From the NCBI GenBank assembly GCA_030731565.1, contig JANQTT010000073.1:1-11198 (forward strand): a stretch of DNA of 11,198 nucleotides, written 5' to 3'. The translations under genes and the position numbers were made by a program. Under the pieces are notes generated by a model that made no database searches, had not been told where the DNA came from, and was given only the letters and a program-made list of their open reading frames with translations. Below, in pieces: positions 1 to 7,561 of this stretch (position 1 is its first letter; every line of letters begins with the position of its first letter). Source of the stretch: Rickettsiaceae bacterium (GTDB lineage: Bacteria > Pseudomonadota > Alphaproteobacteria > Rickettsiales > Rickettsiaceae).

Positions 1-372
1 TAAATTTAAAATACTGTCATTTATCCATTTAATATTTTTTAAGCCTCTGTTTTTAGCTCTTTCTTGAGCAAGCTTCATACTATTCTTGCTGAAATCTAAA
101 TAAACAATTTCAGCATCGGTATCTTTTAACTGTTCTGCCAAATAAACCGTTGAATCACCGGTTCCACCACCAGCAATTAAAATTCTAAAGCCCTTCTTAA
201 AATCATCTTTTCCATTAAATAGCCAATGATTTATCTCCCCTAAATAATCGCCATATATTTTTAAAAGGCGATTTTTATCATCTTCAGGATTTCTATATGG
301 ATATGGATAATCTAAATAGTGATCTTTTACTTGTTTTAAGTCTTTTGATTTTTGGGCTTGTTTTATGCTCAT
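1..372 (-). CDS. Class I SAM-dependent methyltransferase, N-terminal part (runs off left edge)
   Basis: The reading frame opens at ATG 372 and stays open for 124 codons to the window edge, so the C-terminal part is missing. It reads YPYPYRNPEDDKNRL at about residues 22-36, then NHWLFNGKDDF at 48-58. Next comes a clear glycine-rich SAM-binding motif I (ILIAGGGTGDST, 64-75) and the acidic residue ending strand beta-2 (VYLDFS, D93) that usually contacts the SAM ribose. The YPYPxRxPxDE signature before motif I resembles a bacterial methyltransferase family often annotated only as SAM-dependent methyltransferase, sometimes fused to TPR repeats. The substrate cannot be told from this fragment. It lies 74 bp downstream of mutS on the same strand, and a candidate promoter in that gap suggests separate expression. 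Confident as a methyltransferase fold; function unknown. Confidence 0.85.
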   Translation of the reverse strand, partial: MSIKQAQKSKDLKQVKDHYLDYPYPYRNPEDDKNRLLKIYGDYLGEINHWLFNGKDDFKKGFRILIAGGGTGDSTVYLAEQLKDTDAEIVYLDFSKNSMKLAQERAKNRGLKNIKWINDSILNL

Positions 373-403
373 AGCTAATTCATATTAAATTTTAACACAG
401 TAA

Positions 404-432
404 TTTCTATTGGAATTGGTCTGGTACGTCAA
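404..432 (-). promoter_or_regulatory. Candidate sigma70-type promoter for the methyltransferase gene
   Basis: On the minus strand TTGACG (427-432) is followed after 17 bp by TAGAAA (404-409), 5/6 and 4/6 matches to the -35 and -10 consensus. A start site near 397 would leave a leader of about 25 nt before ATG 372. Such matches arise by chance in AT-rich DNA, but position, spacing and orientation fit. Confidence 0.4.
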
Positions 433-446
433 CTTTTTTCATGTAT

Positions 447-3104
447 TTAAGAAATATCTTTTAATTTATATAACATATCTAACGCCTCACGCGGGGATAA
501 TTTATCTGGTTCAACAGTAATCAACTTATCAAACAACTTCTTGTGCTTAGGATTTTCTGAAGTATGACCTAATTCAAATAAATTCATATTATATGATTCC
601 TGTTTTATCATTTTTTTATTTGATTTATCAGACTCCTTTTCAAGCTTCTCTAGTAAAAACGTTGCCTTTTTGATTACAGATTGGGGTAAACCAGCCATCT
701 GGGCTACGTGAACGCCATAAGATTTATTAGCAGGACCTTTTTTAATTTTATGCAAAAACAAAACATGACCGCCAGTATCATCTATTGCAACTGTATAATT
801 TTTAAGAGCCGGTAGGATTTCTTCCATTTTTGTAAGTTCATGATAATGCGTTGCAAACAAGCACCTTGCTCTGATTTTATCGTGGACATATTCTAGTACT
901 GACCAAGCAATTGCTACCCCGTCATAAGTTGAGGTGCCGCGCCCTACTTCATCGAGAATAATCAAAGACTTGTGGGTCGCTTGCGCTAAAATGGCTGATG
1001 TTTCAAGCATTTCCAACATAAAAGTGGACTGCCCCTTATTTAGGTCATCTCCTGCGCCAATTCTGCTAAATATTTTATCCACTATACCAATCTTAGCAGA
1101 AGCAGCAGGAACAAAAGATCCTATATGCGCCAAAATAGCAATAATGGCGTTCTGTCTTAGGTATGTACTTTTGCCTGCCATATTGGGGCCTGTAAGTAGC
1201 CATACTCTTTCATCAAGCTCTAAATGGCAATCGTTGCAAATAAAATCTTCTCTATTCTTTTTTAAGGATTTTTCAACAACCGGATGCCGCCCGCCTTTAA
1301 TTTCAAACATCAGATCAGAGCTTATTTCAGGCATAACGTAGTTATTCTCATCTGCCACATAAGCAAAATTACTGTATACATCAAGCAGACTTAATGATTC
1401 AGACATTCTATAAAGAGCAATTTGCTCATTACTTATTTTTTGACAAACTTCGTTATATATCTCCTGCTCTAAGCTAATTACCAAAGTTTTTGCATTTATT
1501 ATCTTACTTTCTAGCTCTTGAAGTTCTGTTGTAGTATACCTGATTGAATTTGCTGTTGTTTGTCTATGAATAAATTTTGTATCTAACATTTTATCTGCGT
1601 GTCTGGCAGTAATATCTATAAATAGACCTAATACATTATTATTAGATATTTTTAAGGTATCAATACCTGTATTCTTTCTATACTGATCTCTTAATTGCTC
1701 AATTGCTATATGACTATTATTTATTAAGCCGTATAATTCTTTTACCTTTGGATGATATTCTTGTTTAATTATACCGCCATTTGTAATGATATTTGGCGCT
1801 TCATCTTTAATTATTTCATCGATAAATTCATAAAGCTCATTCAAACCGGTTAAAGGTTCAACCAACTGCTCTATATTTTTTGGTAATTCAATCCCTTTTT
1901 GCGCAACAAACACAGCTTTTATTGCCTCGGCAATTTCAATAGTATATTTAATACTAAGCAGATCTTTTGGCGTGCTCCTGCCCATATTAAGCCTAGCAAT
2001 ACAACGTTCAAGATCTCCTGTTTTTTTAAGCAAGGTCCGAATGTCATTTACTAATCCCATATTTTCAAAAAAATATTTGGTTATACCCAGACGTCTGTTA
2101 ATTTCATGAATATCAATTAAAGGGGTTGATAAATACTTATATAAAAGGCGGCTGCCAGATCTAGTAACGCTAGAATCAATACAGTCAAATAAACTCCCCC
2201 GTATACCGCCCGATATGATACTAGTGATCTCAAGATTACGTCTGGTTGAAGCATCAATTGTCATAAACTGCTGATAATTTATGATTTTAGGCTTCGGTAA
2301 TTTAGGCAAATTATCCCTCTGAGTAATCGAAATATATTCAATCACTCCACCAGCAGCTGATATCTGTATTTCCTCTAGTTCTCCAATTGCTCCGATATCT
2401 TTTAACTGATAAAAATCTAAAAGGTTTTTACGACATTTATTTACTGCAAAAAAGCTATCCACTTGAAATGAAATACGTATATTAAGCATAGAGCCAATTT
2501 GCGATGCAATCTCACTTGCTCTATACTTTTCCGCAAGTAAAACTTCTTTAGGTTTTAGACGCGCTAATTCATTAATAATCTGCCCTTCAGGTACTGATAT
2601 CACCGCTATTTCAGAAGTTGATAAATCTACATAAGATATTGCAGCGGTATTTTTGCCAATCACCACGCTAACTAGATAATTTGGCTCACCTGCTTCAAGC
2701 AACGATTCTTCTATAATAGTCCCTGGCGTAATTATTCTAGTAACGTCTCTATTAACTACCGCCTTGTAACCGCCTCTTTTCTTTGCTTCTTCGGGAGTTT
2801 CAAGCTGATCACAAATTGCCACCTTAAAACCGTCTTCTAGTAACTTATTTAAATAATTCTCCAGTGCATGATGCGGAACTCCGCACATAGCAATCTCGTC
2901 ATCTTCTGTTCTTCCTCTTTTTGTTAAAGCAATTCCAAGGACTCTTGCTGCAGTGATCGCATCTTCATAGAATAATTCATAAAAATCACCCATACGAAAC
3001 AAAACCAAGCAATCAATATTTGCAAATTTCACGTCTAAAAACTGCCTCATCACAGGCGTCGCCTTATCGTATTTATATTTTTCCCTGAATTGCTCTAATT
3101 GCAT
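447..3104 (-). CDS. mutS: DNA mismatch repair ATPase MutS
   Basis: MutS binds base mispairs and small loops and, as an ATP-driven clamp, recruits MutL to start repair. The 885-residue length is normal. The mismatch-reading motif lies in GDFYELF, with F41-Y42-E43 giving the intercalating Phe and the Glu. The connector and core/clamp domains span roughly 130-590. The ATPase follows, with Walker A GPNMAGKST (639-647), Walker B LIILDE (714-719) leading into the signature GRGTST, and the switch FATHYHEL (750-757). The C-terminal tail PREALDMLYKLK (871-882) matches the usual end of bacterial MutS. The ATG at 3104 keeps the conserved ATPVMRQFLDVK segment, so later starts are unlikely; a weak AAGG lies upstream. 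It has its own promoter and follows an orphan antitoxin gene. All key residues are present, so mismatch repair appears intact. Confidence 0.98.
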   Translation of the reverse strand: MQLEQFREKYKYDKATPVMRQFLDVKFANIDCLVLFRMGDFYELFYEDAITAARVLGIALTKRGRTEDDEIAMCGVPHHALENYLNKLLEDGFKVAICDQLETPEEAKKRGGYKAVVNRDVTRIITPGTIIEESLLEAGEPNYLVSVVIGKNTAAISYVDLSTSEIAVISVPEGQIINELARLKPKEVLLAEKYRASEIASQIGSMLNIRISFQVDSFFAVNKCRKNLLDFYQLKDIGAIGELEEIQISAAGGVIEYISITQRDNLPKLPKPKIINYQQFMTIDASTRRNLEITSIISGGIRGSLFDCIDSSVTRSGSRLLYKYLSTPLIDIHEINRRLGITKYFFENMGLVNDIRTLLKKTGDLERCIARLNMGRSTPKDLLSIKYTIEIAEAIKAVFVAQKGIELPKNIEQLVEPLTGLNELYEFIDEIIKDEAPNIITNGGIIKQEYHPKVKELYGLINNSHIAIEQLRDQYRKNTGIDTLKISNNNVLGLFIDITARHADKMLDTKFIHRQTTANSIRYTTTELQELESKIINAKTLVISLEQEIYNEVCQKISNEQIALYRMSESLSLLDVYSNFAYVADENNYVMPEISSDLMFEIKGGRHPVVEKSLKKNREDFICNDCHLELDERVWLLTGPNMAGKSTYLRQNAIIAILAHIGSFVPAASAKIGIVDKIFSRIGAGDDLNKGQSTFMLEMLETSAILAQATHKSLIILDEVGRGTSTYDGVAIAWSVLEYVHDKIRARCLFATHYHELTKMEEILPALKNYTVAIDDTGGHVLFLHKIKKGPANKSYGVHVAQMAGLPQSVIKKATFLLEKLEKESDKSNKKMIKQESYNMNLFELGHTSENPKHKKLFDKLITVEPDKLSPREALDMLYKLKDIS

Positions 3105-3147
3105 GCTTATTTGACCTTAACTTTTGCTATACGTAAATAATGAGATA

Positions 3148-3176
3148 ATTATAAAATCCTGTAATTTATAAGTAAA
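3148..3176 (-). promoter_or_regulatory. Candidate sigma70-type promoter for mutS
   Basis: On the minus strand TTTACT (3171-3176) and a perfect TATAAT (3148-3153) are separated by 17 bp. A start site near 3141 gives a leader of about 36 nt before the mutS ATG at 3104. This would separate mutS expression from the flagellar genes and antitoxin upstream. The -35 is only a 4/6 match, but the -10 and spacing are ideal. Confidence 0.55.
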
Positions 3177-3190
3177 TTTTAAATTTAATC

Positions 3191-3430
3191 TTATATTTTT
3201 TTTGTTTTTGCGCCTTCAATTTCTTTAATAGATCTGTTTAAACGATTGGCATTTTTTGGACTAGACATAAGATAATAAGTTTCTTCATAAGAATGAAAAT
3301 CTTCTAAAGAAATAATTACAGCTGGTTTTGCATTCTGCCTAGTAATAACAATTGGCTCATGGTCATCATTTACCTTGTCTAATACTCTAGACATGTTGTT
3401 TCGGAAAAATAAATAATTAACATAGTTCAT
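3191..3430 (-). CDS. YefM/Phd-family antitoxin, apparently orphan
   Basis: This 79-residue protein has the pattern of YefM-type type II antitoxins. The start MNYVNYLFFRNNMSRVLDKV matches the beta-strand and helix region of the Phd/YefM DNA-binding fold. PIVITRQNAKPAVIISLEDF (26-45) is the family's core signature, followed by SYEETYYLMSSPKNANRL (47-64). The C-terminal tail, which binds toxin in YefM, is present but short. YefM normally neutralises the RNase toxin YoeB, encoded just downstream, and represses its own operon. Here the next 86 bp hold no toxin reading frame and then mutS begins. The ATG lies 9 bp after the fliQ stop without a clear Shine-Dalgarno sequence, so translation may be coupled to fliQ. 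Family assignment is firm; what it does without a toxin (repressor, protection against a toxin elsewhere, or relic) is inference. Confidence 0.88.
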   Translation of the reverse strand: MNYVNYLFFRNNMSRVLDKVNDDHEPIVITRQNAKPAVIISLEDFHSYEETYYLMSSPKNANRLNRSIKEIEGAKTKKI

Positions 3431-3439
3431 ACAAAAAAT

Positions 3440-3700
3440 TCACTGAATAATAAGCTGCATAATGCGGTCTACGAAAATTTTGAGTTTTCCGTACATATAC
3501 GGCATGATTAAAAGCATCCCGAAATAGACGGCAACGATTTTTGGAACAAAAGTTAGTGTGGTTTCTTGGATTTGAGTCAAGGCCTGAAACAGAGAGATTA
3601 GCAAACCCACCACAAGCGAAAGAATTAATACCGGTGCAGAAATCATTATCAGCACATAAATCGCTTCTCTTCCTATCTCGCCTACAGACCCTGGATCCAT
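3440..3700 (-). CDS. fliQ: Flagellar type III export gate protein FliQ
   Basis: FliQ is a small inner-membrane subunit of the FliPQR export gate through which rod, hook and filament subunits leave the cytoplasm. The 86-residue length is typical. Two hydrophobic helices lie at about 15-37 and 47-69, joined by the family-typical LISLFQALTQIQETTLTF (34-51) loop. PKIVAVYF and the short C-terminal amphipathic segment also match. It starts 19 bp after flgH with a good ribosome-binding site (AAAGG, about 9 nt from ATG) and is the last flagellar gene of the leftward operon. Its FliP and FliR partners are not in this window. Confidence 0.96.
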   Translation of the reverse strand: MDPGSVGEIGREAIYVLIMISAPVLILSLVVGLLISLFQALTQIQETTLTFVPKIVAVYFGMLLIMPYMYGKLKIFVDRIMQLIIQ

Positions 3701-3719
3701 TTGTATTACCTTTAAACCC

Positions 3720-4469
3720 TTAGAATGGAGAAATTATATCAATAACTTGCGATCCAGCTCTTGGTTGTTGCATATCACTTACTACACCTCTGCCACCATA
3801 TGAAATACGAGCTTCGGCCATTTGATTAGTTTTAATTGAATTATCGCTAGTTATATCTTTTGGCCTGATGATACCAGCAACTTTAATTTCTCTTAATTCA
3901 TAATTTACTCTCACCTCCTGGTGGCCCTGCACTACTAAATTACCACTAGGCAAAACCTTCGTAACAGTAGCAGCAATTTCGGTTTTAACATCCTCTTTTC
4001 TAGAAATATTTCCACTTCCTGTATGGTTTCTGGAGGAATTAGTGCTCACTAACGACCCTAAATTTGCAGTAGTCGGAAGATTTGCCTGAATAGCCTTTTC
4101 TTTACCAAATAAATTTGATAAACCTAGATTATCTTTACCACTGCGATTTTGTTGTGTTGAATTATTCAAACTGGCGTTATCTTTGATTTCTACTACGACC
4201 CTAATAATGTCACCAACTTTCCAAGCCCTACTATCCCTAAAGAACTTTGTTGAACCAGGTTGCCATAGCGAGTTTGTCTTTCTCATATGAGCATGTTGAG
4301 ACCTTAATCTTTCCTCTCTACGCTCAATTTCTTCTTCGTCTTCTTCTATTGTTGGAAGTTCGATATTTTCGAAATCAGGGGCTCTACCTACTCTTTTCAA
4401 TTTATCAACTGTATCTTGGCAAGATGCCAGCAAAAGCAATGAGATTAATATTGTCAAAAATTTATTCAT
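3720..4469 (-). CDS. flgH: Flagellar L-ring lipoprotein FlgH
   Basis: FlgH forms the outer-membrane L ring, the bushing through which the rod passes. The N-terminus is a lipoprotein signal with lipobox L14-A15-S16-C17, so it is expected to be lipidated and moved to the outer membrane. Family motifs follow in order: NSLW (66-69), RAWKVGDIIRV (81-91), a central serine/asparagine-rich linker (98-160), then VTKVLPSGNLVVQG (169-182), ELREIKVAGIIRPKDI (191-206) and ARISYGGRG (220-228). A strongly acidic stretch (IEEDEEEIE, 41-49) after the signal is unusual. The ATG overlaps the flgA stop by one base (TAATG), indicating translational coupling. The 249-residue length is normal. An L ring implies a true outer membrane. 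The usual neighbour flgI (P ring) is absent and fliQ follows instead. Confidence 0.97.
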   Translation of the reverse strand: MNKFLTILISLLLLASCQDTVDKLKRVGRAPDFENIELPTIEEDEEEIERREERLRSQHAHMRKTNSLWQPGSTKFFRDSRAWKVGDIIRVVVEIKDNASLNNSTQQNRSGKDNLGLSNLFGKEKAIQANLPTTANLGSLVSTNSSRNHTGSGNISRKEDVKTEIAATVTKVLPSGNLVVQGHQEVRVNYELREIKVAGIIRPKDITSDNSIKTNQMAEARISYGGRGVVSDMQQPRAGSQVIDIISPF

Positions 4470-5155
4470 TATTCACCGCCCACCTGCACAGTATTTTTAT
4501 TTATTATTTGTCCAAGCAATATCGCACCAGAAGAAGTGTTTTTAACTTTTACCATATCCCCTACCGCACCTGCCCCTAGGGCAATTCCAACCGTTTTTAA
4601 GCTAATAGTGCCAGAAGAATATATAATATTCACCGGATCATTATTTTTAAGAACTGGAGGGCTTAAAATATCATTTAAATTAAACATTCTGCCAACCGCA
4701 ATATATTTTTTAGCTTGCATACCAATTACTTCAGAAGTCTCTGTAGCAAAGCCCTTTTTAAAGGTATCTAATCTCATTTTTTTAGACGTGATATCAGATC
4801 CTTGTATAATATCACCAAATTTAATATATCTTGCCGCAACTGGTGCCATAATGTACGTGATATATTTACCGGAAATTGTATCTATTTTTCCATCATTATA
4901 GTTAACCTGAACACGAAAACTTGAAAATTTAGGATCAAATTTTTCAAGAATTATCGACTTTATGGCTTCTTTTTTAGATTTAATTTGTGTAATTTTATTG
5001 TTTGAATTGTATTGCTGTTCAACCGTCACTCTATTATCAGTAATTTTTTCTTGTAATAAGCCTTGAATTGTTGAATCAACAAAATCTTCGCTAGCAAAGG
5101 CAGAACTTACCAATAGCACTAATAAAACCGGTAAAAAAAGAAATTTTAATTTCAT
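4469..5155 (-). CDS. flgA: Flagellar P-ring assembly chaperone FlgA
   Basis: FlgA is a periplasmic chaperone needed to polymerise FlgI into the P ring. The 228-residue protein opens with a Sec signal peptide (KLK, then a hydrophobic run to about residue 20, cleavage likely at AFA|SE after 21). An SAF-like domain spans about 104-166, including GDIIQGSDI and the VIGMQAKKYIAVGRMFNLNDI region. The C-terminal domain (167-226) contains DPVNIIYSSGTISL and the GDMVKVKN motif, both typical of FlgA. Its end overlaps the flgH start by one base; flgG ends 50 bp upstream of its start. FlgI, the expected client, is not in this window but its existence elsewhere is implied. Confidence 0.94.
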   Translation of the reverse strand: MKLKFLFLPVLLVLLVSSAFASEDFVDSTIQGLLQEKITDNRVTVEQQYNSNNKITQIKSKKEAIKSIILEKFDPKFSSFRVQVNYNDGKIDTISGKYITYIMAPVAARYIKFGDIIQGSDITSKKMRLDTFKKGFATETSEVIGMQAKKYIAVGRMFNLNDILSPPVLKNNDPVNIIYSSGTISLKTVGIALGAGAVGDMVKVKNTSSGAILLGQIINKNTVQVGGE

Positions 5156-5205
5156 TCTTGAGTAATTGCTTAAATTTCAAATATTAACTATCTAATACCA
5201 ATATT

Positions 5206-6000
5206 TTATTTAATTTGGTTTGTAGTTTCTAAAATCTTATCTTGAGTGCTTATTACCCTGGTATTTAATTCGTAAGCACGCTGAGCTTCAATCAGCTTGG
5301 TCAATTCCTCAACCGCTTTTACATTGGAAGTTTCTAAGAAAGCTTGCTTAAACCTATTTGTAGTGTCTTCTACCGCAATACGTTCTCCTGATCCAGGAGT
5401 TTCTATTAGCAGATTATTTCCTATTGCTTCGAGACCACTTTCATTTGGGAAGGTAAAAATTTCTAATTGCCCTATTTCAATAGTCTGGGCTGGATCGTTA
5501 GGGTCTTGGGCGGTAATTGCACCGCTTTCAGAAATTTGCACATTTTCTGTAACAATACCTGCTGGAATTGCTATAGCAGCTTCAAGCGAGTTACCATCAG
5601 AAGTAATTATATTACCACTTTCTGGATCCCTTTGAAATGCACCAGCCCTAGTATAACCAACTCTACCATTTGGTAGTTGAATTGCAAAATAACCATTGCC
5701 AGTAATAGCAACATCAAGAGGATGAAATGTTTGACGAAGTTGACCCGGCGCCATATTTCTAAATGTACCAATAATCCTAGTACCCATACCGACCTGCACT
5801 CCAACTGGCCTTGGCGCAGCTTCTGCATTCTCAAGGATACCTGCTCTTTTTAAATTAACGTAGAATAAATCAGAGAATGTTGCTTCCATCCTTTTGTAGC
5901 CATCAGTATTCACATTTGCTACGTTATTTGCAATTGTATCAATCCTTAATTGCTGTGCTTGCGCTCCGGTTACTGCTGCGCTCATTGCCACTGAAGCCAT
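5206..6000 (-). CDS. flgG: Flagellar distal rod protein FlgG
   Basis: FlgG builds the distal rod, the drive-shaft section that passes through the P and L rings. The length (264 residues) matches the family's about 260. The N-terminal rod/hook signature IANNVANVNTDGYKR lies at 23-37, and DLFYVNLKRAG follows. The central part includes LDVAITGNGYFAIQLPNGR and YTRAGAFQRD, typical of FlgG/FlgE-family proteins. The C-terminal coiled-coil segment contains the SNVKAVEELTKLIEAQRAYE signature. As expected for a type III export substrate there is no signal peptide, which contrasts with neighbouring flgF. The ATG at 6000 has a good ribosome-binding site (GAGGGA, 5 nt upstream) and lies 14 bp after flgF, so the two are certainly co-transcribed. 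Confidence 0.97.
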   Translation of the reverse strand: MASVAMSAAVTGAQAQQLRIDTIANNVANVNTDGYKRMEATFSDLFYVNLKRAGILENAEAAPRPVGVQVGMGTRIIGTFRNMAPGQLRQTFHPLDVAITGNGYFAIQLPNGRVGYTRAGAFQRDPESGNIITSDGNSLEAAIAIPAGIVTENVQISESGAITAQDPNDPAQTIEIGQLEIFTFPNESGLEAIGNNLLIETPGSGERIAVEDTTNRFKQAFLETSNVKAVEELTKLIEAQRAYELNTRVISTQDKILETTNQIK

Positions 6001-6014
6001 AATATCCCTCTACT

Positions 6015-6815
6015 TTATTTAGTTAATCTCTGTATCGACGAAGTTTCAGTTTCATTTATATTCGTCATTAAATCTGTTGTCAAAGCATGTGACCTTTGCA
6101 TCTCAATCATTTTAGCCATTGCAAGTGTTGAATTTACATTTGATGCTCTAAGTGCACCTGATATAATAGTAAATTCTTCCAATAGTCTATCATTACCTTG
6201 AATTGCATAAAGGTTTCCGCCTTCTTTTATAATTGGATCTGCGGAATCAAAACCAAAAACGCCGATAATTGCTATTTCTTCTTGATCAACAAAAATTGCA
6301 CCATTTTGCGCTATATCAATAACCTGAAAATTATCAGGGATCTCTATTGGCTCGTTTTCGCTACTTAAGTAAGGATAGCCGCTAGAGTTTACCAAAGCTC
6401 CCTGGTTGTTAATTAACATTGATCCATCCAGAGTATACCTTGCTCCCTTCGGAGTCGCAACCTTAAAATACCCATCACCGCCAATAGCAACATCAGTCGG
6501 TCGGTTCGTTATTTTTATTCCACCCTTATCGCCCGTACGGTAACTTGTTTCAGCCCAAGCAAAAGAATTATTTCTTTTCGTATTTTGCTTTAAATCCACG
6601 TTTCTAAATAAAACTGCATCTTGTTCGAAACCAACAGTATTTGAATTTGCAACATTATTAGCAATTACTTCAAGTTGAGTTTTTCGAGCTATCTGACTTG
6701 ATAAAGTTATGTACGAAGCATTATTTGCCTTTGCAGAATTGCATAAAAAGGACAGCTGTAATAGCAAAACGAATGAAAAATATAAAGATAGTTTGTATAT
6801 TGAAATATGCATCAT
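6015..6815 (-). CDS. flgF: Flagellar proximal rod protein FlgF with an unusual Sec-type signal peptide
   Basis: FlgF is a proximal rod subunit. From residue 31 the protein aligns with the family: NASYITLSSQIARKTQLEV (32-50), the rod signature IANNVANSNTVGFE (51-64), DVAIGGDGYF in the middle and a C-terminal NVNSTLAMAKMIEMQRSHA. In front is a 30-residue extension with a basic/polar start, a hydrophobic core (about 9-25) and an AKA|NN site after 30, which looks like a Sec signal peptide. FlgF is normally exported through the flagellar type III system and has none. Removing the extension would leave the usual FlgF N-terminus. No in-frame ATG lies nearer the conserved region; only TTG (residue 17) or CTG (21) could serve. 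It is the first gene of the leftward operon. The ATG at 6812 is an equally possible start. The identity is firm; the export route is uncertain. Confidence 0.92.
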   Translation of the reverse strand: MMHISIYKLSLYFSFVLLLQLSFLCNSAKANNASYITLSSQIARKTQLEVIANNVANSNTVGFEQDAVLFRNVDLKQNTKRNNSFAWAETSYRTGDKGGIKITNRPTDVAIGGDGYFKVATPKGARYTLDGSMLINNQGALVNSSGYPYLSSENEPIEIPDNFQVIDIAQNGAIFVDQEEIAIIGVFGFDSADPIIKEGGNLYAIQGNDRLLEEFTIISGALRASNVNSTLAMAKMIEMQRSHALTTDLMTNINETETSSIQRLTK

Positions 6816-6982
6816 ATAATCACTTTCTGTATTCTTTTAGTAGTTTAATCTGTTTTCTCTATATTAACATAAATATATTGAACATTTTAGTGGAAAAAAT
6901 TTCAGCTTCCATGTAGTTTGATCTACAAAAGTTATAAAAACTACTATAGAATGTTAATACTTACAACATAAAACTAAAAATA
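6816..6982. promoter_or_regulatory. Divergent intergenic control region of the two flagellar operons
   Basis: This 167-bp spacer separates the flgF and fliL starts and must hold the promoters of both units. Rightward, TTGATC (6918-6923) and TACTAT (6942-6947) are 18 bp apart, each a 4/6 match, and would place the start site near 6954. TAGAAT (6947-6952) is an alternative -10 without a good -35. A 7-bp inverted repeat, GTAGTTT (6913-6919) and AAACTAC (6938-6944), with an 18-bp spacer, straddles this candidate and could be an operator. No convincing leftward sigma70 promoter and no sigma54-type GG/GC element was found by eye. That a control region is here is nearly certain; the boxes are tentative. 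Confidence 0.5.
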
Positions 6983-7534
6983 ATGGCTAAAAATACTGAC
7001 AAATTTGAAGAGGATGAACCTTTAAATCCTGCAGAAATTAGCGAAAGCGAAGAGGACGAGAGCTCCGATAAAAAGAAAAAATTAAAAAAATTATTTTTAA
7101 TTGTTTTGCCTATAATTATTACTATTATTGGCGCTGTATATTTTTTCTTTTTTATAATAAATGCCCCAAAGTATAATGAAGAAAAGGGACTATACCAAAC
7201 AAAAGAAAAAGAACAGGTGCTTCTAGAATCTAATACATATCTGGATATTGATCCAATTACTGTAGGTCTCACACCGTCTGGAAACAAGAAGGAATACCTA
7301 AAGTTAGATTTAACCCTAAGAATAAGCACAGAGCAAGAAAGCGCTATAATTCTAGAAAAAATGCCTATTATAAAAGATACTTTAATCACATTTTTAAGAA
7401 CACTCAGAGCAACTGATTTCAATAGCTCAAGTAGTGCTATATATTTAAAAGAAGAAATCTCTAAGAGAATAAATAAAATAACTGCGCCAATAGTTATTAA
7501 AGAAGTTTTATTTCAAGAAATTACTGTTAATTAA
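6983..7534 (+). CDS. fliL: Flagellar basal body-associated protein FliL
   Basis: FliL is a single-pass inner-membrane protein that surrounds or stabilises the MotAB stator next to the basal body. The 183-residue protein has an acidic cytoplasmic head (9-28), a lysine cluster, one membrane helix (about 37-59) and a periplasmic domain. LKLDLTLRIS (107-116), the KMPIIKDTLITFLR region (126-139) and the closing VLFQEITVN (175-183) follow the FliL pattern of a stomatin-like fold ending in a beta strand. It heads the rightward operon; fliM follows after 27 bp. The ATG at 6983 has no clear Shine-Dalgarno sequence, but no other start fits. MotA and MotB are not in this window. Confidence 0.92.
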   Translation: MAKNTDKFEEDEPLNPAEISESEEDESSDKKKKLKKLFLIVLPIIITIIGAVYFFFFIINAPKYNEEKGLYQTKEKEQVLLESNTYLDIDPITVGLTPSGNKKEYLKLDLTLRISTEQESAIILEKMPIIKDTLITFLRTLRATDFNSSSSAIYLKEEISKRINKITAPIVIKEVLFQEITVN

Positions 7535-7561
7535 CAATTTATATAATAAATTATTGAAAAT

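Noticed and set aside
418..428. GTACCAGAC shared between the mutS downstream gap (minus strand) and the 10382-10469 element
   Set aside because: Nine bases with no extended similarity on either side; not enough to propose a repeat family.
934..1341. Plus-strand open frame of 135 codons inside mutS
   Set aside because: It lies opposite the highly conserved MutS ATPase region and encodes no recognisable motif; it is a shadow of mutS.
3105..3190. Possible YoeB toxin remnant after the antitoxin
   Set aside because: The gap is only 86 bp, very AT-rich, holds a good mutS promoter, and none of the YoeB pattern could be read in any frame.
5193..5200. TAATACCA in the flgG-flgA gap, identical to the terminal repeat of the 10382-10469 element
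   Set aside because: A single 8-mer without the inner hairpin, AGCGAA copies or an inverted partner; chance identity is likely in 11 kb of AT-rich DNA.
4247..5676. Several plus-strand open frames opposite flgH, flgA and flgG
   Set aside because: All lie fully or mostly antisense to recognised flagellar genes and show no domain or ribosome-binding site.
6698..6916. Plus-strand 72-codon frame crossing the flgF start and the intergenic region
   Set aside because: Checked as a possible leader or small gene; it overlaps the FlgF signal sequence in antisense and has no recognisable features.
6961..7422. Minus-strand open frame of 153 codons opposite fliL
   Set aside because: It is serine/phenylalanine-rich, as expected from the complement of lysine- and glutamate-rich coding DNA, and fliL is clearly the real gene.
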